The notes under the pieces are model-generated. The model saw nothing but the letters and a program-made list of their open reading frames with translations, searched no databases and was not told where the DNA came from. From Serinus canaria (Eukaryota > Chordata > Aves > Passeriformes > Fringillidae), in contig NC_066336.1 of assembly GCF_022539315.1 (NCBI RefSeq), positions 5,584,600-5,648,599 on the forward strand: a DNA stretch of 64,000 nucleotides. Reading direction: 5' to 3'. Shown piece after piece: positions 1 through 11,194 of the stretch (positions are counted from its first letter, which is position 1; every line of letters begins with the position of its first letter). A program made the position numbers and the translations under genes.

Positions 1-81
1 TGCTGCTAAAGCCATATCTTCTCAGAACCATCAGGAAGAAGCCAAATCCAAAAATCACCATGTGGTTGACATCTTGAAATG
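1..81 (-). CDS. RHCE: Rh-family membrane protein, exon 2 (partial, runs off window start)
   Basis: Read on the minus strand from 81 down to 1. A good acceptor (pyrimidine-rich, ending CTGCAG) at 83-82 is followed by an open frame encoding FQDVNHMVIFGFGFF and then LMVLRRYGFSS. This is the Rh/ammonium-transporter family signature at the start of TM2; RhAG, RhBG and RhCG share the pattern FQDVHVM...GFGFL...YGFSS. The phase fits exon 1: exon 1 leaves one base (G), and the first two bases here complete an Ala codon, so the junction reads YP-A-FQDV, as in Rh glycoproteins. The exon is open to the window edge and its downstream end lies outside. Family assignment is firm. The choice of RHCE (Rh30 type) over another Rh paralogue rests on its head-to-head position beside MACO1. 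Confidence 0.85.
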
Positions 82-552
82 CTGCAGGACGGAAAAGAGC
101 AAGACAGCAGTGAAATTATTAATGCAGATTTCTGGTTTAAAAAAAATAAAACAATTAAAAAATTACAATTAACTAAGAAGCCTTCAGATAAAAATTTAAG
201 TGCCACCATTGTTTAGAGCATGCAAAGAATTCCAGAGCTTTCTTTCCAATGTATAATCAGAGAATAAATACCCTTAATGCTGAATTTATTTTTCCACACT
301 GATCTGAGTGGATCAGGATGTGTAAATGGATCAGGATGGGGGCTGAGAGGTGAAAACCCCAACAGAAAACTGACCCAAATTACAATTTAGTCTTGGATCC
401 CCATCACACCTGTGACATAAAGAAACTCCCAGCACTCCTGGCAAGTTCAAAGAGCAATAAAACCATTCTGCTCCTCACCACCCGACCCCGCTGTGCTGGG
501 CACAAGAGGAGCAGGGATCCCCCCTCCTTCCCCAGCAGGGTGCCAGGCTTAC
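82..552 (-). other. RHCE: Rh gene intron 1
   Basis: A short intron between the donor GTAAGC (552-547, read on minus) and the CTGCAG acceptor of exon 2. It is unique sequence with AT-rich stretches. I see no further gene or element in it. Confidence 0.75.
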
Positions 553-766
553 CTGGGTAGGAGACGGGTGAGGATGTGAGTGAGGCCCTGGAAACGGGTG
601 AGGATGTGAATGAGACCCTGGAAACGGAAGAGGAGTAGTTGTCACTGACATCTGGGAAGCCAAAGAAAGAGCGGATGAGGAGCAGAGCCTGCAGCAGGAG
701 GCTCAGCCCGGCCACGCTGCAGCGGAAGCCGCAGCGGAAGCCGAGGGAGTCGGACTGGGAAGGCAT
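553..766 (-). CDS. RHCE: Rh-family membrane protein, exon 1 with start codon
   Basis: Start ATG at 766-764 with A at -3; the exon ends at 553 before a consensus donor (CCCAG|GTAAGC). It encodes 71 residues plus one base, i.e. phase 1, as I recall for exon 1 of human RHD/RHCE. Residues 17-37 form a hydrophobic segment (core [11 protein letters not shown]) matching TM1. The following extracellular loop has an N-Y-S glycosylation sequon at Asn43 and then a Ser/Val/Thr-rich stretch made of two copies of a 10-residue unit (about residues 48-67). Human RHCE exon 1 encodes about 49 residues, so this exon is about 22 residues longer. Rh proteins are multi-pass red-cell membrane proteins of the ammonium/CO2-channel family. 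The gene is transcribed away from MACO1. The reading frame is intact. Confidence 0.8.
566..625 (-). repeat. 30-bp in-frame tandem duplication inside Rh exon 1
   Basis: Positions 566-595 and 596-625 are two copies of one 30-bp unit, starting GGGTGAGGATGTGA on the plus strand, with two differences. On the coding strand each copy encodes ten residues of the type VSRxSxTSSP. The length is a multiple of three, so the frame is kept. Confidence 0.9.
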
Positions 767-960
767 CGTGCACTGGGCTACATGGAGAGCAGCCCAGCAG
801 AGACTGCTCTGACTCCTCTGCCCTGTGCCACTGTCCCCGTGCCCTCACACAGCGGCACAGGAGCTGTGGGGGCCAGCAACGAGAGCTCAGCCAGAGATAA
901 AAGGGCCAAGAGGCGTGAGCAGGGAGCAGCTCCTTATCTGAGCTGTGGCAGGAGCCAAAC
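767..960 (-). promoter_or_regulatory. Presumptive Rh gene promoter with two GATA motifs
   Basis: Directly upstream of the Rh start codon lie AGATAA at 895-900 (plus strand) and TTATCT at 934-939 (AGATAA on minus), about 130 and 170 bp from the ATG. Paired GATA sites fit an erythroid promoter, as expected for an Rh blood-group gene. No clear TATA box was identified and the transcription start is not determined. Confidence 0.4.
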
Positions 961-999
961 GGAGCCCAGCTCACATGGGCTGAGCTCAGAGTGCCCGAG

Positions 1000-1480
1000 G
1001 ACACGGCCAGAGACAGGGCCAGGGCCACGGTCACAGCCACAGCCAGAGCCAGAGCCAGAGCCAGAGCCAGAGTCACAGCCATGGCCAGAGCCAGAGCCAC
1101 GGTCACAGCCACAGCCAGAGACAGGGCCAGAACCAGAGCCAGAGCCAGAGCCAGAGCCAGAGTCACAGCCACGGCCAGAGACAGGGCCAGAACCAGAGCC
1201 AGAGCCAGAGTCACAGCCACGGCCAGAGACAGGGCCAGAACCAGAACCAGAGCCAGAGTCACAGCCACGGCCAGAGCCAGAGCCAGAGCCAGAGTCACAG
1301 CCACGGCCAGAGCCACGGTCACAGCCACGGCCAGAGCCACGGTCACAGCCACGGCCAGAGCCAGAGACAGGGCCAGAACCAGAACCAGAGCCACAGTCAC
1401 AGCCACGGCCAGAGCCAGAGCCAGAGTCACAGCCACGGCCAGAGCCACGGTCACAGCCACGGCCAGAGCCAGAGACAGGG

Positions 1481-1511
<31 letters not shown>

Positions 1512-1606
1512 CACAGTCACAGCCACGGCCAGAGCCACGGTCACAGTCACAGCCAGAGCCAGAGCCACAGTCACAGCCACGGTCACAGTCACAGCCACAT
1601 CCAGAT
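1000..1606. repeat. Hexamer-based minisatellite (CCAGAG / CCACGG / TCACAG)
   Basis: About 600 bp of CCAGAG hexamers interspersed with CCACGG, TCACAG and GACAGGG variants, forming higher-order blocks of roughly 40-60 bp. The hexamer period and lack of stop words keep several frames open on both strands, giving apparent Pro/Glu-, Arg/Ala- and Val/Ala-rich proteins of 300-370 residues. I do not call these genes. It lies between the divergent Rh and MACO1 promoters. Confidence 0.95.
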
Positions 1607-1874
1607 CCTCTTTCTGGGAATCCTATGAACCCATGGGTAATTCACACAGAACTTTCTCCAAACAGGGCAACAGCTCAAGCAGCAATTTAGGAATTAATTT
1701 AGCTAGCACAACGAGCCTTTTTTGCTACTTGTTAGTAAATCCCATCAGTGTTAACACCCAGGGAGAACACGCCAAAGGTGAGGAATTCACCCGTTCTTCC
1801 TCAGGATGGCACATTGGAAAGGTGATGCTCGGATTCACAGGTTGTGTTTCCAGAGACCAAAGGTTGGTTGTGTC

Positions 1875-2107
1875 TGACAGGGTGAAGCACAAAGTAACTT
1901 TTATTAAGGAAAAGGTTTTCCCCACGAGGGTGGTGAGGCCCTGGCACAGGTTCTCCTTCACCCCTGGCAGTGCCAAAGGGCAGGTTGGACACTGGAGCTT
2001 GGAGCAGCCTGGGACAGTGGAAGATGTCCCTGCCCATGGCAGGCGATGGAATAAGGTGATCTTCAAGGTCTCCTCTAGCCCAAACAAATCCGTGATGCTC
2101 CAATTCT
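1875..2107 (+). mobile_element. CR1 LINE 3'-end fragment
   Basis: Diverged match to the typical CR1 3' end: 'agggtggtgaggccctggcacagg', then 'gaagatgtccctgcccatggcagg', then the 'gatcttcaaggtctcc' and 'ccaaacaa' blocks. The terminal short ATTCTATG-type repeats are degraded. No coding capacity remains. Confidence 0.7.
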
Positions 2108-2229
2108 AAACTATAACTCCACCACCAGGAGAACAGCGCCGTGCCTCGGCCCAGCACCCTCCTGGGACAGCTCTAGCGCCGTTTAGGGACCAGCACTCCT
2201 CGCACTCAGCCCATCACTGCCCGAGCCTT

Positions 2230-2600
2230 GTTCTGGGCGATCCATCACCGCCGGCAGGTTCGTGGCACCGGCACCCTGCGGCCAGCCAGGTGCGGGCGGG
2301 GCCCGGCCCGCGCTCCGGCCTCCCTCAGGAGCGGCGCCGCCATTGTTCCCCTGACGGCACCCACACCCCACACAGGCTTCGGGGTGGGAGCTCCAGGGAG
2401 GCCCCACCGCGGGCCCTGGGGTGGGGGCTCAGCCGGGCGGCTCTGGCTCACAGCCGGGGCTCACAGCGGTGCCAGTCCCGGTGCCCGGCCGTGACTCGGC
2501 AGCCCCCGGTGGCGGCGGTGGCGGCAGAGCCGGAGTATCCGCCCAGCCCCGCCCCTCACTGAATGCCCACCCCCTCCCCACAGGCCGCCCTTAGGGACTG
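2230..2600 (+). promoter_or_regulatory. CpG-rich GC island upstream of the MACO1 CCAAT cluster
   Basis: GC-rich, CpG-containing sequence ending in several GC-box-like CGCCCAGCCCCGCCCC elements near 2538-2555. It is contiguous with the CCAAT-box region and probably part of the same CpG island. Open frames here are compositional. Confidence 0.45.
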
Positions 2601-3543
2601 CACTTCCATTGGCCAAGCGCAGCTCCTCCTGGCCTGTGATTGGCTAATTCCCAGCACTGGCCGTCTTTGGGCCGCGCGTCCTGCACTGCGATTGGTCCGG
2701 TGGCTTGCCAATCAGCTATGCGCAATATTTATTGGCTGGCGCGGCCTGTCCGTCAGGCTGGGGGTTATTTTGCTCTCCGCCGAGCAGTAGCGGAGGTTGC
2801 GCTGTGGGGGCGGCACCGGGCGTCACAAACTGTCACAGCCAGACTTGGCACCTGAGACGGGGTGTCCCCTTCCTCAACCGCCCATTTGCCAGCGAGGCTG
2901 TTAATCAAGCGGGAGAGGTGGCACCTCGGTGCTACGGTGACAGAGGAAATAGAGCCCTCCTTTTTCCGTTTCCGAGTGGATGGCTGAGCTGTCCTTTTAT
3001 TTTTCTGTTTCTTCTCTATTGGGCAATTTTGCTGTCCATCACCATAAGGGGCGGAAACCAGCCCGTAGCACAGTAGGCGGGAGAAGACCGCAATCTGCAT
3101 CCTAATTGGTTAAAACGCCATCAATCACAAATAACCCCCTTCTGATTGGGTTGTAGGGCCGTCATTCACAGCGGTGGGCGTGCTACGCGACGGCACGAGG
3201 CGGGCTTAACTTTCTAGCACTGCGATTTGTCCATTCTATCGTCTGTCTGCCTTTCCCCGCTGCCGATTGGTCAGACATGCCGTCACTCAGGTGGGATCAA
3301 CCATTTGATTGGTGGTCGCCGGGGAGGCGGGGCGCTGCGCGGCGGCTGCGCGGGGGGACTCGGCGGGGAGGGACGGACCAGGAATTATTTTTATTTCTTT
3401 GTTTCCCGGGGAAAAAAAAAAGAAAAAAAAAGGGAAAAAAAGAAAAATAAACCCCCCAAAAAATCCCCGCGCTCGGGAATCCCCCGCGGGGGCGGATGGT
3501 GCTGCCGTGAGCGGGGCGGGCCGGGCCGGGCCGGGCCGGCGGG
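2600..3543 (+). promoter_or_regulatory. MACO1: MACO1 promoter and 5'UTR region with a CCAAT-box array
   Basis: Ten CCAAT/ATTGG cores occur in about 700 bp: 2608, 2639, 2691, 2708, 2731, 3018, 3105, 3145, 3266 and 3308. Most are the reverse form ATTGG with flanks matching NF-Y sites (GATTGGY, ATTGGCT). There is no TATA box at a sensible distance, which fits a housekeeping CpG-island promoter. The start of transcription most likely lies between about 3320 and 3500, where GC-rich sequence (GGCGGGGCGCTGCGC) precedes the start codon. Confidence 0.6.
3412..3462 (+). repeat. A-rich tract in the probable MACO1 5'UTR
   Basis: Runs of 7-12 A separated by single G or GGG, ending in ATAAACCCCCC, about 80-130 bp before the MACO1 ATG. 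The tract is embedded in GC-rich sequence and is compositionally unlike its surroundings. Confidence 0.8.
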
Positions 3544-3623
3544 ATGAAGCGGCGGAGCGCGGACTGCAGCAAACTGCGGCGGCCGCTCAAGCGGAACCGC
3601 ATCACCGAGGGCATCTACGGCAG
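3544..3623 (+). CDS. MACO1: MACO1 exon 1 (coding part)
   Basis: ATG at 3544 in GCGGGATGA context, 26 codons plus two bases (AG), then donor AG|GTACCG. It encodes the basic cytosolic N-terminus ending RITEGIYG. The first base of exon 2 completes Ser27. Confidence 0.95.
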
Positions 3624-6600
3624 GTACCGAGCGGCCGCCGCGGCGCCGAGGGCGGGCGGTTCGCGGCCCCGGGCCCCCCGGCCGCCCCCCGGCCCTGTCA
3701 CCGTCATGGCGCCCCGGCGCCCCTCAGGCGCTGCCCCGCCCCGGGCCCTCCGCGCCCCCGGGGCCCCGCGGGGCCGGGGGTGCTGCTGGCCAAGGTGCTG
3801 CCGGTGCTGCCCGGGGGGAACGGCCGGAGCTGGCCCTGGGGTGCGCGCCCAGCGCTGGGGCCTTCGCCCTGGGTCACCCCGGTGCCGGAGCTCCGAGCCT
3901 CGCTTGGGGAGCGTTTCCCGGCCGGGTCTCGCAGCTGGGCGCTGCCGGAGCTCCGAGCCTCCCCTGGGGAGGGTTTCCCGGCCGGGTCTCGCAGCTGGGC
4001 ACTGCCGGAGCTCCGAGCCTCGCCTGTGTCTCCCCGGGGAGGGTTTCCCGGCCGGGTCTCGCAGCTGGGCACTGCCGGAGCTCCGAGCTGCCGCTGCCGT
4101 CTCAGCTGGGTTTCTCCGGGCAGGCTTTCCCGGCTGGGCATTGCCAGGCTCCAGCTCGCACCCGCAGCCGTGCCGAGCAGCCCGGCTGCTCTCTCGGGGT
4201 CTCACAGAGTTGTTCTTGCCGTGCTGGTGGGGCTGCGGGGAAGCCGTGAGAGCCACGGGAGCAGGAGGCGGGTTGGGAGCGGGGATGGACGGCCCGGTGT
4301 GCCTGGGGGACACAGCCCGGTGTGCCGGGGTCACAGCAGGTGCCCGGCTCAGCCCTGACCCTGGCAGCGAGGAGCCAGCAGCGCTGAAGGGAGGGAGGTG
4401 CGCTTGGGACGAGCCTGATGCCGGCAGCGGGATGTGTTTTCCAGGGGCTCGCAGGGCTGGTTTGTGCCCCAGCACGGAGCCCCTGTAAGGAGTGATCCAG
4501 AGCTCTGCTCTCCCCAGTGTGGCAGGGTTTGTGGCGTGCGGTAATTGTGCCTTTCTCGGTCAGCAGGAGTGTGGGTCAGGAGAGGCTCGGGAGCTGGTGA
4601 GAGCTGTAGTAAATGTGCTGCTGTCCCATTTCTGTTTCTAGTTCAGTGGGGTTGATGAATGCAGTGCCTGGAAACCTGAGCGAGCTCATACAATTCAGAT
4701 GTTAACTTTGCATGAGGGAAGCAGCTGCTGGGGATCTGTGACAGGAATAAAATTGTCCCAGTGTGCTGCTTATCCCACTTGTCGTGAATCTGTGAGAGTA
4801 GAGAGCTTCTTGCTTTAGACTTTCAGGTTTTGGGAAAAGCCTGCCTGGAACGGTAAAGAAAAGCATCCCTTGTGTAGAAATTATTATTCAAGGTGAAGAA
4901 TAATTGAAATATCTAAGGAATTGGTTATAACTGGATTTCAAAAGTCATTCCAAATGCTTTGCCTTTGAGGGGACTGGCGGGGAAGGTGGGGTGAGAGAAG
5001 GAGGGGAAATCAGGGAAAGCTCAGAGGAACTCCGGGAGCTGAGTGCGTGCAGCAGGGAGAGCTGCTGGAGTCTCTGAGCAGCTGAGGCCCCTCTGCCTTT
5101 GCTTCTCCTGGGATGCTTTGGTTCAGGAATGGGATTTTTAGCCTTTGCTTCACGTGGCATTTTGCTAAACAGAAACAATCAGTGTGCTCAGAGTGCTGTC
5201 ATACAGAAAAGGAGGAATAGTGAGAAGGCTTTTCCCTTTGGGAATCTAAGCAGAGGGGGCTTCTTCTACATGGATCTGGAATCTTTCTCCTTTTTTAAAA
5301 ATATTTTTTCTGTCTCCAGAATTCAGTGGTCACATACAGGTAACTTCTCACAGAACTACAGTTGTCTAAATTCTTGTAATTAGTGCAGTTATTTACTCAG
5401 CTTATCTTAATTGTCCCCATCAGCTTACACAGGCCCAGTAAATGCAGTTATCAGGAGGAAGCATCCTGGGTTTATGGGCAGAGCAGCCAGGCTGAGCAAA
5501 CAGCAGCATTGGGATACCTTAACTCCTTGCTTTGTTTGGTTTTGAAATTAAGCCTGATCTTAAATTAAGCCTCCTGTCCAGCCTGGCATGTGAGCAAGGC
5601 AGAGCTGTCGCTGAGACACATGGGGTGGGTGGGAGCTGGGAAAATGAGGAGTTGTGGAGCAGGGAAGGAAGGAATTGTCCTGCAGGGAAGCTCTGGTGCC
5701 AGAGTTCATTGCACGTATAAAACTGAAGCAGATTATAAGAAGTGATAGAAAAGCAGAACAGAGTTAGAAATATAAAATCCTGGGCTGCACTGAAAGGTGT
5801 GGATGATGTGTGAATGCTGATTTTTGCAGTGACTTATGCTCTTTAGAAGTATTGCAGAATCTGTGGAAAGAACTTTATTATAATTTCAAAGAACTGCTTT
5901 CAACAGATCTCCAGACCCACCACAGTCATGGTAGGAATTGGAGGGTCTCTTATTTCCACAGCTTTATATTCCAAATTTTGCCTTCTCCCATGTAAAACAA
6001 TGGCAACAAAGTGATTGAAAATCTCCCACCTTTGGCAGTGTGCATGCATTAAACCCCTAATTGTTAATTAAAGTGTTCATTTCAGCTTGTCATCAGTTAA
6101 GCAATTAAAGTTTATTTGTTCCTGCCTGTTCCTAAATCTTCCCAGTCCTCTTCTTGATCTGGTTCAAACCTGGCTAAAATCCTCCAGCTGCCTTGCTGAT
6201 ATTGCTTGTTTTGGCTCTGCCTGGTCCCACTTTCCTAGCTGGGCAAGTCTCAAGATGAATTCCACACATCCCTGCTTTAAGTTGTGCTGTCACATCAGCT
6301 GGTGGATGCTGTCTCATGGATTCCCTGACAATAGTCCTGAAATACTCCATGTTCCTTCAGAGCAGGGTTTTTTTAGCTGGGATGTAAATTGCCTTTTATG
6401 CCAGGCACTCCGTGGGCTGGCAGCCAAGTGGGTGCCTGGCAGGGGAGGCTGTCTCATCTCCGAGTGGCCCTGGTGGCACAGGACAGGATTCCCGGGTGCC
6501 ACGACCCCATAAATACTCCTGGTTCCTTCTGCCACCCAAATCCTGACGGGGCTGAGTTCCAAGGAGTGCATTTTTGACAGCCAAATAAACTGGAAGGAAA

Positions 6601-9600
6601 ACATCAGCACTCCCTCCAGGAATGTGGCCTTTTTTAGGCTTTTCTTGAAAATCCATAATCATTCCTCCTGCTCATTTATTTATTTTTTTTACCAGCTTCC
6701 TATAGAGGGTGAAGCATTTTCTGGAGGTCTGGAACAAAGAGCAGAGCTGCCTTTTATGACTTGACCTTCAGAGCAGGGCTCCAGTGTCATTTATCCTACA
6801 CTGAGTGTGCTCTGCTGTGCCAGCCCCTCTGCCCTGGCTCTCTCTCCCTGCTGCTGAAGGGGCTCCTGTGGCTGCATTTTGGGATTTGGGGTTTGCAGCT
6901 GAGTGCCCAGAGCTGGCAGTGCCTGCTGTCCCAGCCCCACAGTGCTGGCTGCTGACTGTGTGTCCCTGCCAGGGCTGCCATCCCTGCAGGGATGTCCCTT
7001 TCCTCCTGCCCAGCTCAGGGCTGGGTACCCTCTGTGCCCTGCCAGGACACACAGTCAGGGCTCAGGGAGCTTTCCTGGGCTTCCTCACGTTTCTTTTCCT
7101 GTTCAAACCTGGAGCTGGCAGGTGTTTCACGTGGTCAGTGCCAGCAGTGATGTTTTGTGCTCCCTTTCTGCCCACTGATAATAATCTTAGATATCTGTTT
7201 GAGTGTTTCTTTAGATAAAGCTTTGCTATTTGCTAATCTCCACTCAGCATGCCTGCTGTTGTGGCTGCTGGCTAACCCTGAGGTGGAGGGGGGTCGTTGA
7301 TTATTTGGTGATTCCACCCAAATGCTCAAATTCACCTTTTCAAAGCTCACCTGTGCCCTTGGCTCCCTGCCAGCCTCGGGATGCCTCCCACTCCATTGTC
7401 TTGGATGAGTCAGGCTGCCAAATGGAACGTGGCAGGATTGCCTTTCCAGCCTTTGGGCCTTGCTGATAACAGTGGGATGGAACTAAGGTTTAATCCACCC
7501 CCAGTTTGGGTTTGGGGTGCAAAATTGGGACTTTTCCTAGGGATTTTTGGCAGTGTTTTTACCTTACAGCTGGCAGAGGATCTGCTTCTGCAGGGCAGTA
7601 AAAGGAGAACAAAGAACAAGAGAGGAAAAAAAAAAGGGGGGGGGGGGGAAGGAAATGGCATCTGGCACTTGTAGGGGGAGGAAGAATAAGGAGGAAAATT
7701 ATTTATTTGCAAATTGAAAGGGGGAGCAGAGGCACTGCAGGGTTATGAATAAATCTTTCTATTCAGTGTACATTAGCCATCAATTGACCTTTCAGAGAAA
7801 TTGCAGCTCTGTAATCACTGCTCCTCCCTGCCCTGTGCCCTGCTCCTGGCATGGATGTGTCCATGCCTCCCTTCTCCTTTATCACCCTCCAGGATTAGGT
7901 GCCATATGCTGTTCCATGGGGAAAGCCCTGTCCTCAAACCTCTGCCAGGGCACCCAGGGCAGGTTTTTTGACATGTGTCAGGAAATTGGATAACCCAGAT
8001 TTTAGGTATTCATCTGCAAGAATCTTCCTTGTATTGGGATCCACCTCAGAATTCCAGCTGGCCTCCTGGAATACACTTGAGCCTGTGCAATAAAAGGCTT
8101 TTCCAGGGGATTTCATTCCTGGGGATGTGTTTCAGCTGTGAGCTCACCCTGCTGGGCTGGGGCTGGCCTGAACACAAACCTGGCTCTGCAGCACCTCAGG
8201 AGCAGCAGGAGCTGAGGTTTGGGCTCCTTCCCTGCTGGGGCCAGCCCAAGGATTGAGGCTGTGAGACTTCCCGGAGCTCCTGGAATTCTGAGTGGCTTTG
8301 GAGCCCTTCAGACAATGAGAAATAGGCTCTTTAGTACTGTTGGCAAAACCTCCTTACAAGTGTTGCATTGTTCCAGTTCCACTTTAGAAGGTGCTAAGTG
8401 TCAGCGGGGCCCTTGGATTGATATGAATTTAATATCAGAAATCACTTTAATGGCTGGGTTACAGAACTCTTGTTCAGCAAATGCTTTCACTTGGAGTGGC
8501 ACTTGAGGCTTGAGCAGCATTAGTCCTGACAGCCCTCGTTTGCTGGGAAAAATGGGGTCTCCTCCTGCCTTCCAGTGGCAGGAAAATAAACAATAGCCAC
8601 GAGAGTAACCCAGGAAAAGGCTCCACAGCACAGCTCAACTGAGCAGGGAATTCCTGGCTGGGATGGGTTTATGGAATCCCTCAGGTCTGAGGAGCTGTAC
8701 AGGTACAGGTCCAGAGCCTGGACCCAAATGTCACCGTTAGTGTCAAATATTCCCTGAATGCTTTTTACAGATTTCTGGGGAGGATCTGAACTGTAAGTAA
8801 AGAGGGAAGGGCAGCCTGTGGAAGCATAATCCACCAGGGCAGTGTGAAGGGGTTCTGGTGGGTTCTGGTGTGGGATGTTTTGTTGGGCTGCAGGGTTTTT
8901 CAGTACTCCCATTGTAGTTTCATTCTTCTCTATAGTAATTTGTGACTGGGGCTGGGTCCCTCAGACCTGCAAACAGCCCTTCCTTCACTTTGCAAGTGTG
9001 TGCCATTAATTTTGTTTCCATTCCACTGAAGTGCTCCCTGGAGCCTTTTGCTGTCTTTTTGCCCAGCCAGTTCAGTTGCTAAGGGCACTCTCAGGCACCT
9101 GCCATTCACCTCTGCCTCCCCAGAAAGCCAGGAGTTTTCCCAGCCCTGTGGATTGCACCTGAACTTGGGTGAGAATTGCACAAGTTCAGTCCTTTCCAAA
9201 CCTCTGCTGGTACCCAGCTCTTTCCCTGGAAATCTGGGGTTTTGTCTCTTCCCCGAAGCTCTGAGCAAGTTCCTAAAAAAGCCCCGTGGCCCCGAGCAGG
9301 GCAGAAACTCGACCCTGCCTGGCACGGGGTGCCAACCCTTGGCACCTCCCACTGAACATTCCAGGGCAAAGTTCTGCTGGTTGTGCTGGCAGGGGGGCAG
9401 AGGAGGGAAAACAAGTCACTAAAAGGGCAATTTGCATTTGGTTTAAATGAGAAACAAATATTATTACCCCCCTTTTTTTTTGTTGTAACCCCATAGAGTG
9501 CAGCAGGGTATTGGGCAGCTGGAGTGACAGATCTGGGGGTGGTGGCTTTGGGGAAAAAGGGGTTTTCCTTCTGTTTTGGAAGAATGGATTGGGCTGATGT

Positions 9601-11146
9601 CTCAAGTGTTACTTGGGTATGAGCTCAGAATGTTTTTAAGCCCTGTTGCCAAGAAGGATCATCAGTGGTTCAAAATGCAGGACTCAGAACATGGGAATGT
9701 GGCTCAGAAATAATTCAAAATAGAAGTTAGGCTGGTCTCAGGCCTCACATGCTTCCATTTTTCTGGAGTTTTGTTTGTTTGTTTTTAAGGGATCCATTTG
9801 CCTTCACAGCAATGTTTTCAAACCTAACACTGATAACTCAGTATCCAAACAGCCTTTAAATTGCTGTAGGCTTAAAATACATCTCAGTTTATTGGTGTTG
9901 CAGTCTGTGTTAAATGAGGGAACATCTGCAGCCTGCTGAGGAGGGGAACACCGAAATTCCTGAGCTCCAGGGGCAGGAGAGGACTGGAAAAGGAACATTC
10001 CAGCTGGGAGAAGTTACCTGTGGCAGGACTTCACTGTGTGAGAATGCACAGGGAGATGGGTGATGATGAGCAGTGACCCTGCTGATTATTGGGAAAAATA
10101 AATGCACTTCACTGTTAACTTCATGGGATAACAAAAAACCCAAACCTAAACTTACTGTATAAAATTATTTTGGCTGACATTTCCTGCTATGTATTACAGT
10201 TGTCCTTTTCATGCTGAATATTTTAATTTAAAAAAAAAAGAAAGTCAGTTTGCCTGTTGGAAATGATGACCTGAAATTTCCTTTTTCTTTCCCCCAGCAC
10301 CTTCCTGTACCTGAAGTTCCTGGTGGTGTGGGCCCTGGTGCTGCTGGCAGACTTTGTGCTGGAGTTCAGGTTTGAGTACCTGTGGCCCTTCTGGCTCTTC
10401 ATCAGGAGCGTTTACGATTCCTTCCGATACCAGGGCTTGGTGAGTGCCTCTGAACGTTCCCTTTTCCACACTGACAGTGGCACTGAGCCTGCCCAGGGAT
10501 ATTCCAGGGATATTCCCTTTTCCACACCGGCAGTGGCACTGAGCCTGCCCAGGGATATTCCCTTTTCCACACTGACAGTGGCACTGAGCCTGCCCAGGGG
10601 TATTCCAGGGATATTCCCTTTTCCACACTGGCTGTGGCACTGAGCCTGCCCAGGGGTATTCCAGGGATATTCCCTTTTCCACACCGGCAGTGGCACTGAG
10701 CCTGCCCAGGGGTATTCCAGGGATATTCCCTTTTCCACACTGGCTGTGGCACTGAGCCTGCCCAGGGGTATTCCAGGGATATTCCCTTTTCCACACTGGC
10801 AGTGGCACTGAGCCTGCCCAGGGGTATTCCAGGGATATTCCCTTTTCCACACTGGCAGTGGCACTGAGCCTGCCCAGGGATATTCCAGGGATATTCCAGG
10901 GATATTCCCTTTTCCACACTGCAGCCCCCTCACAGCAGCAGAGCTTCTCTCTGATGGATACTTTATCTATGGCCAGTGGAAATGAAATAAAGATTTATCC
11001 AAATTTCACCACAGAGAAATAGTGTTTAAATTTCTGAGCTGGGTTTGAATTAATCAGAACTATATATAACCTTATATATCTGTAAACAGGCAAGACTTGC
11101 TGTATTATTTTAAAGAAAACCCTCTTACATGCACTTTTTTAATATT

Positions 11147-11194
<48 letters not shown>

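Noticed and set aside
642..2109. Open frames of 302-372 residues on plus and 318 residues on minus (Pro/Glu-, Arg/Ala-, Val/Ala-rich)
   Set aside because: They are read-through of the CCAGAG hexamer array. No domain, no splice support, and the same region is open in several frames on both strands.
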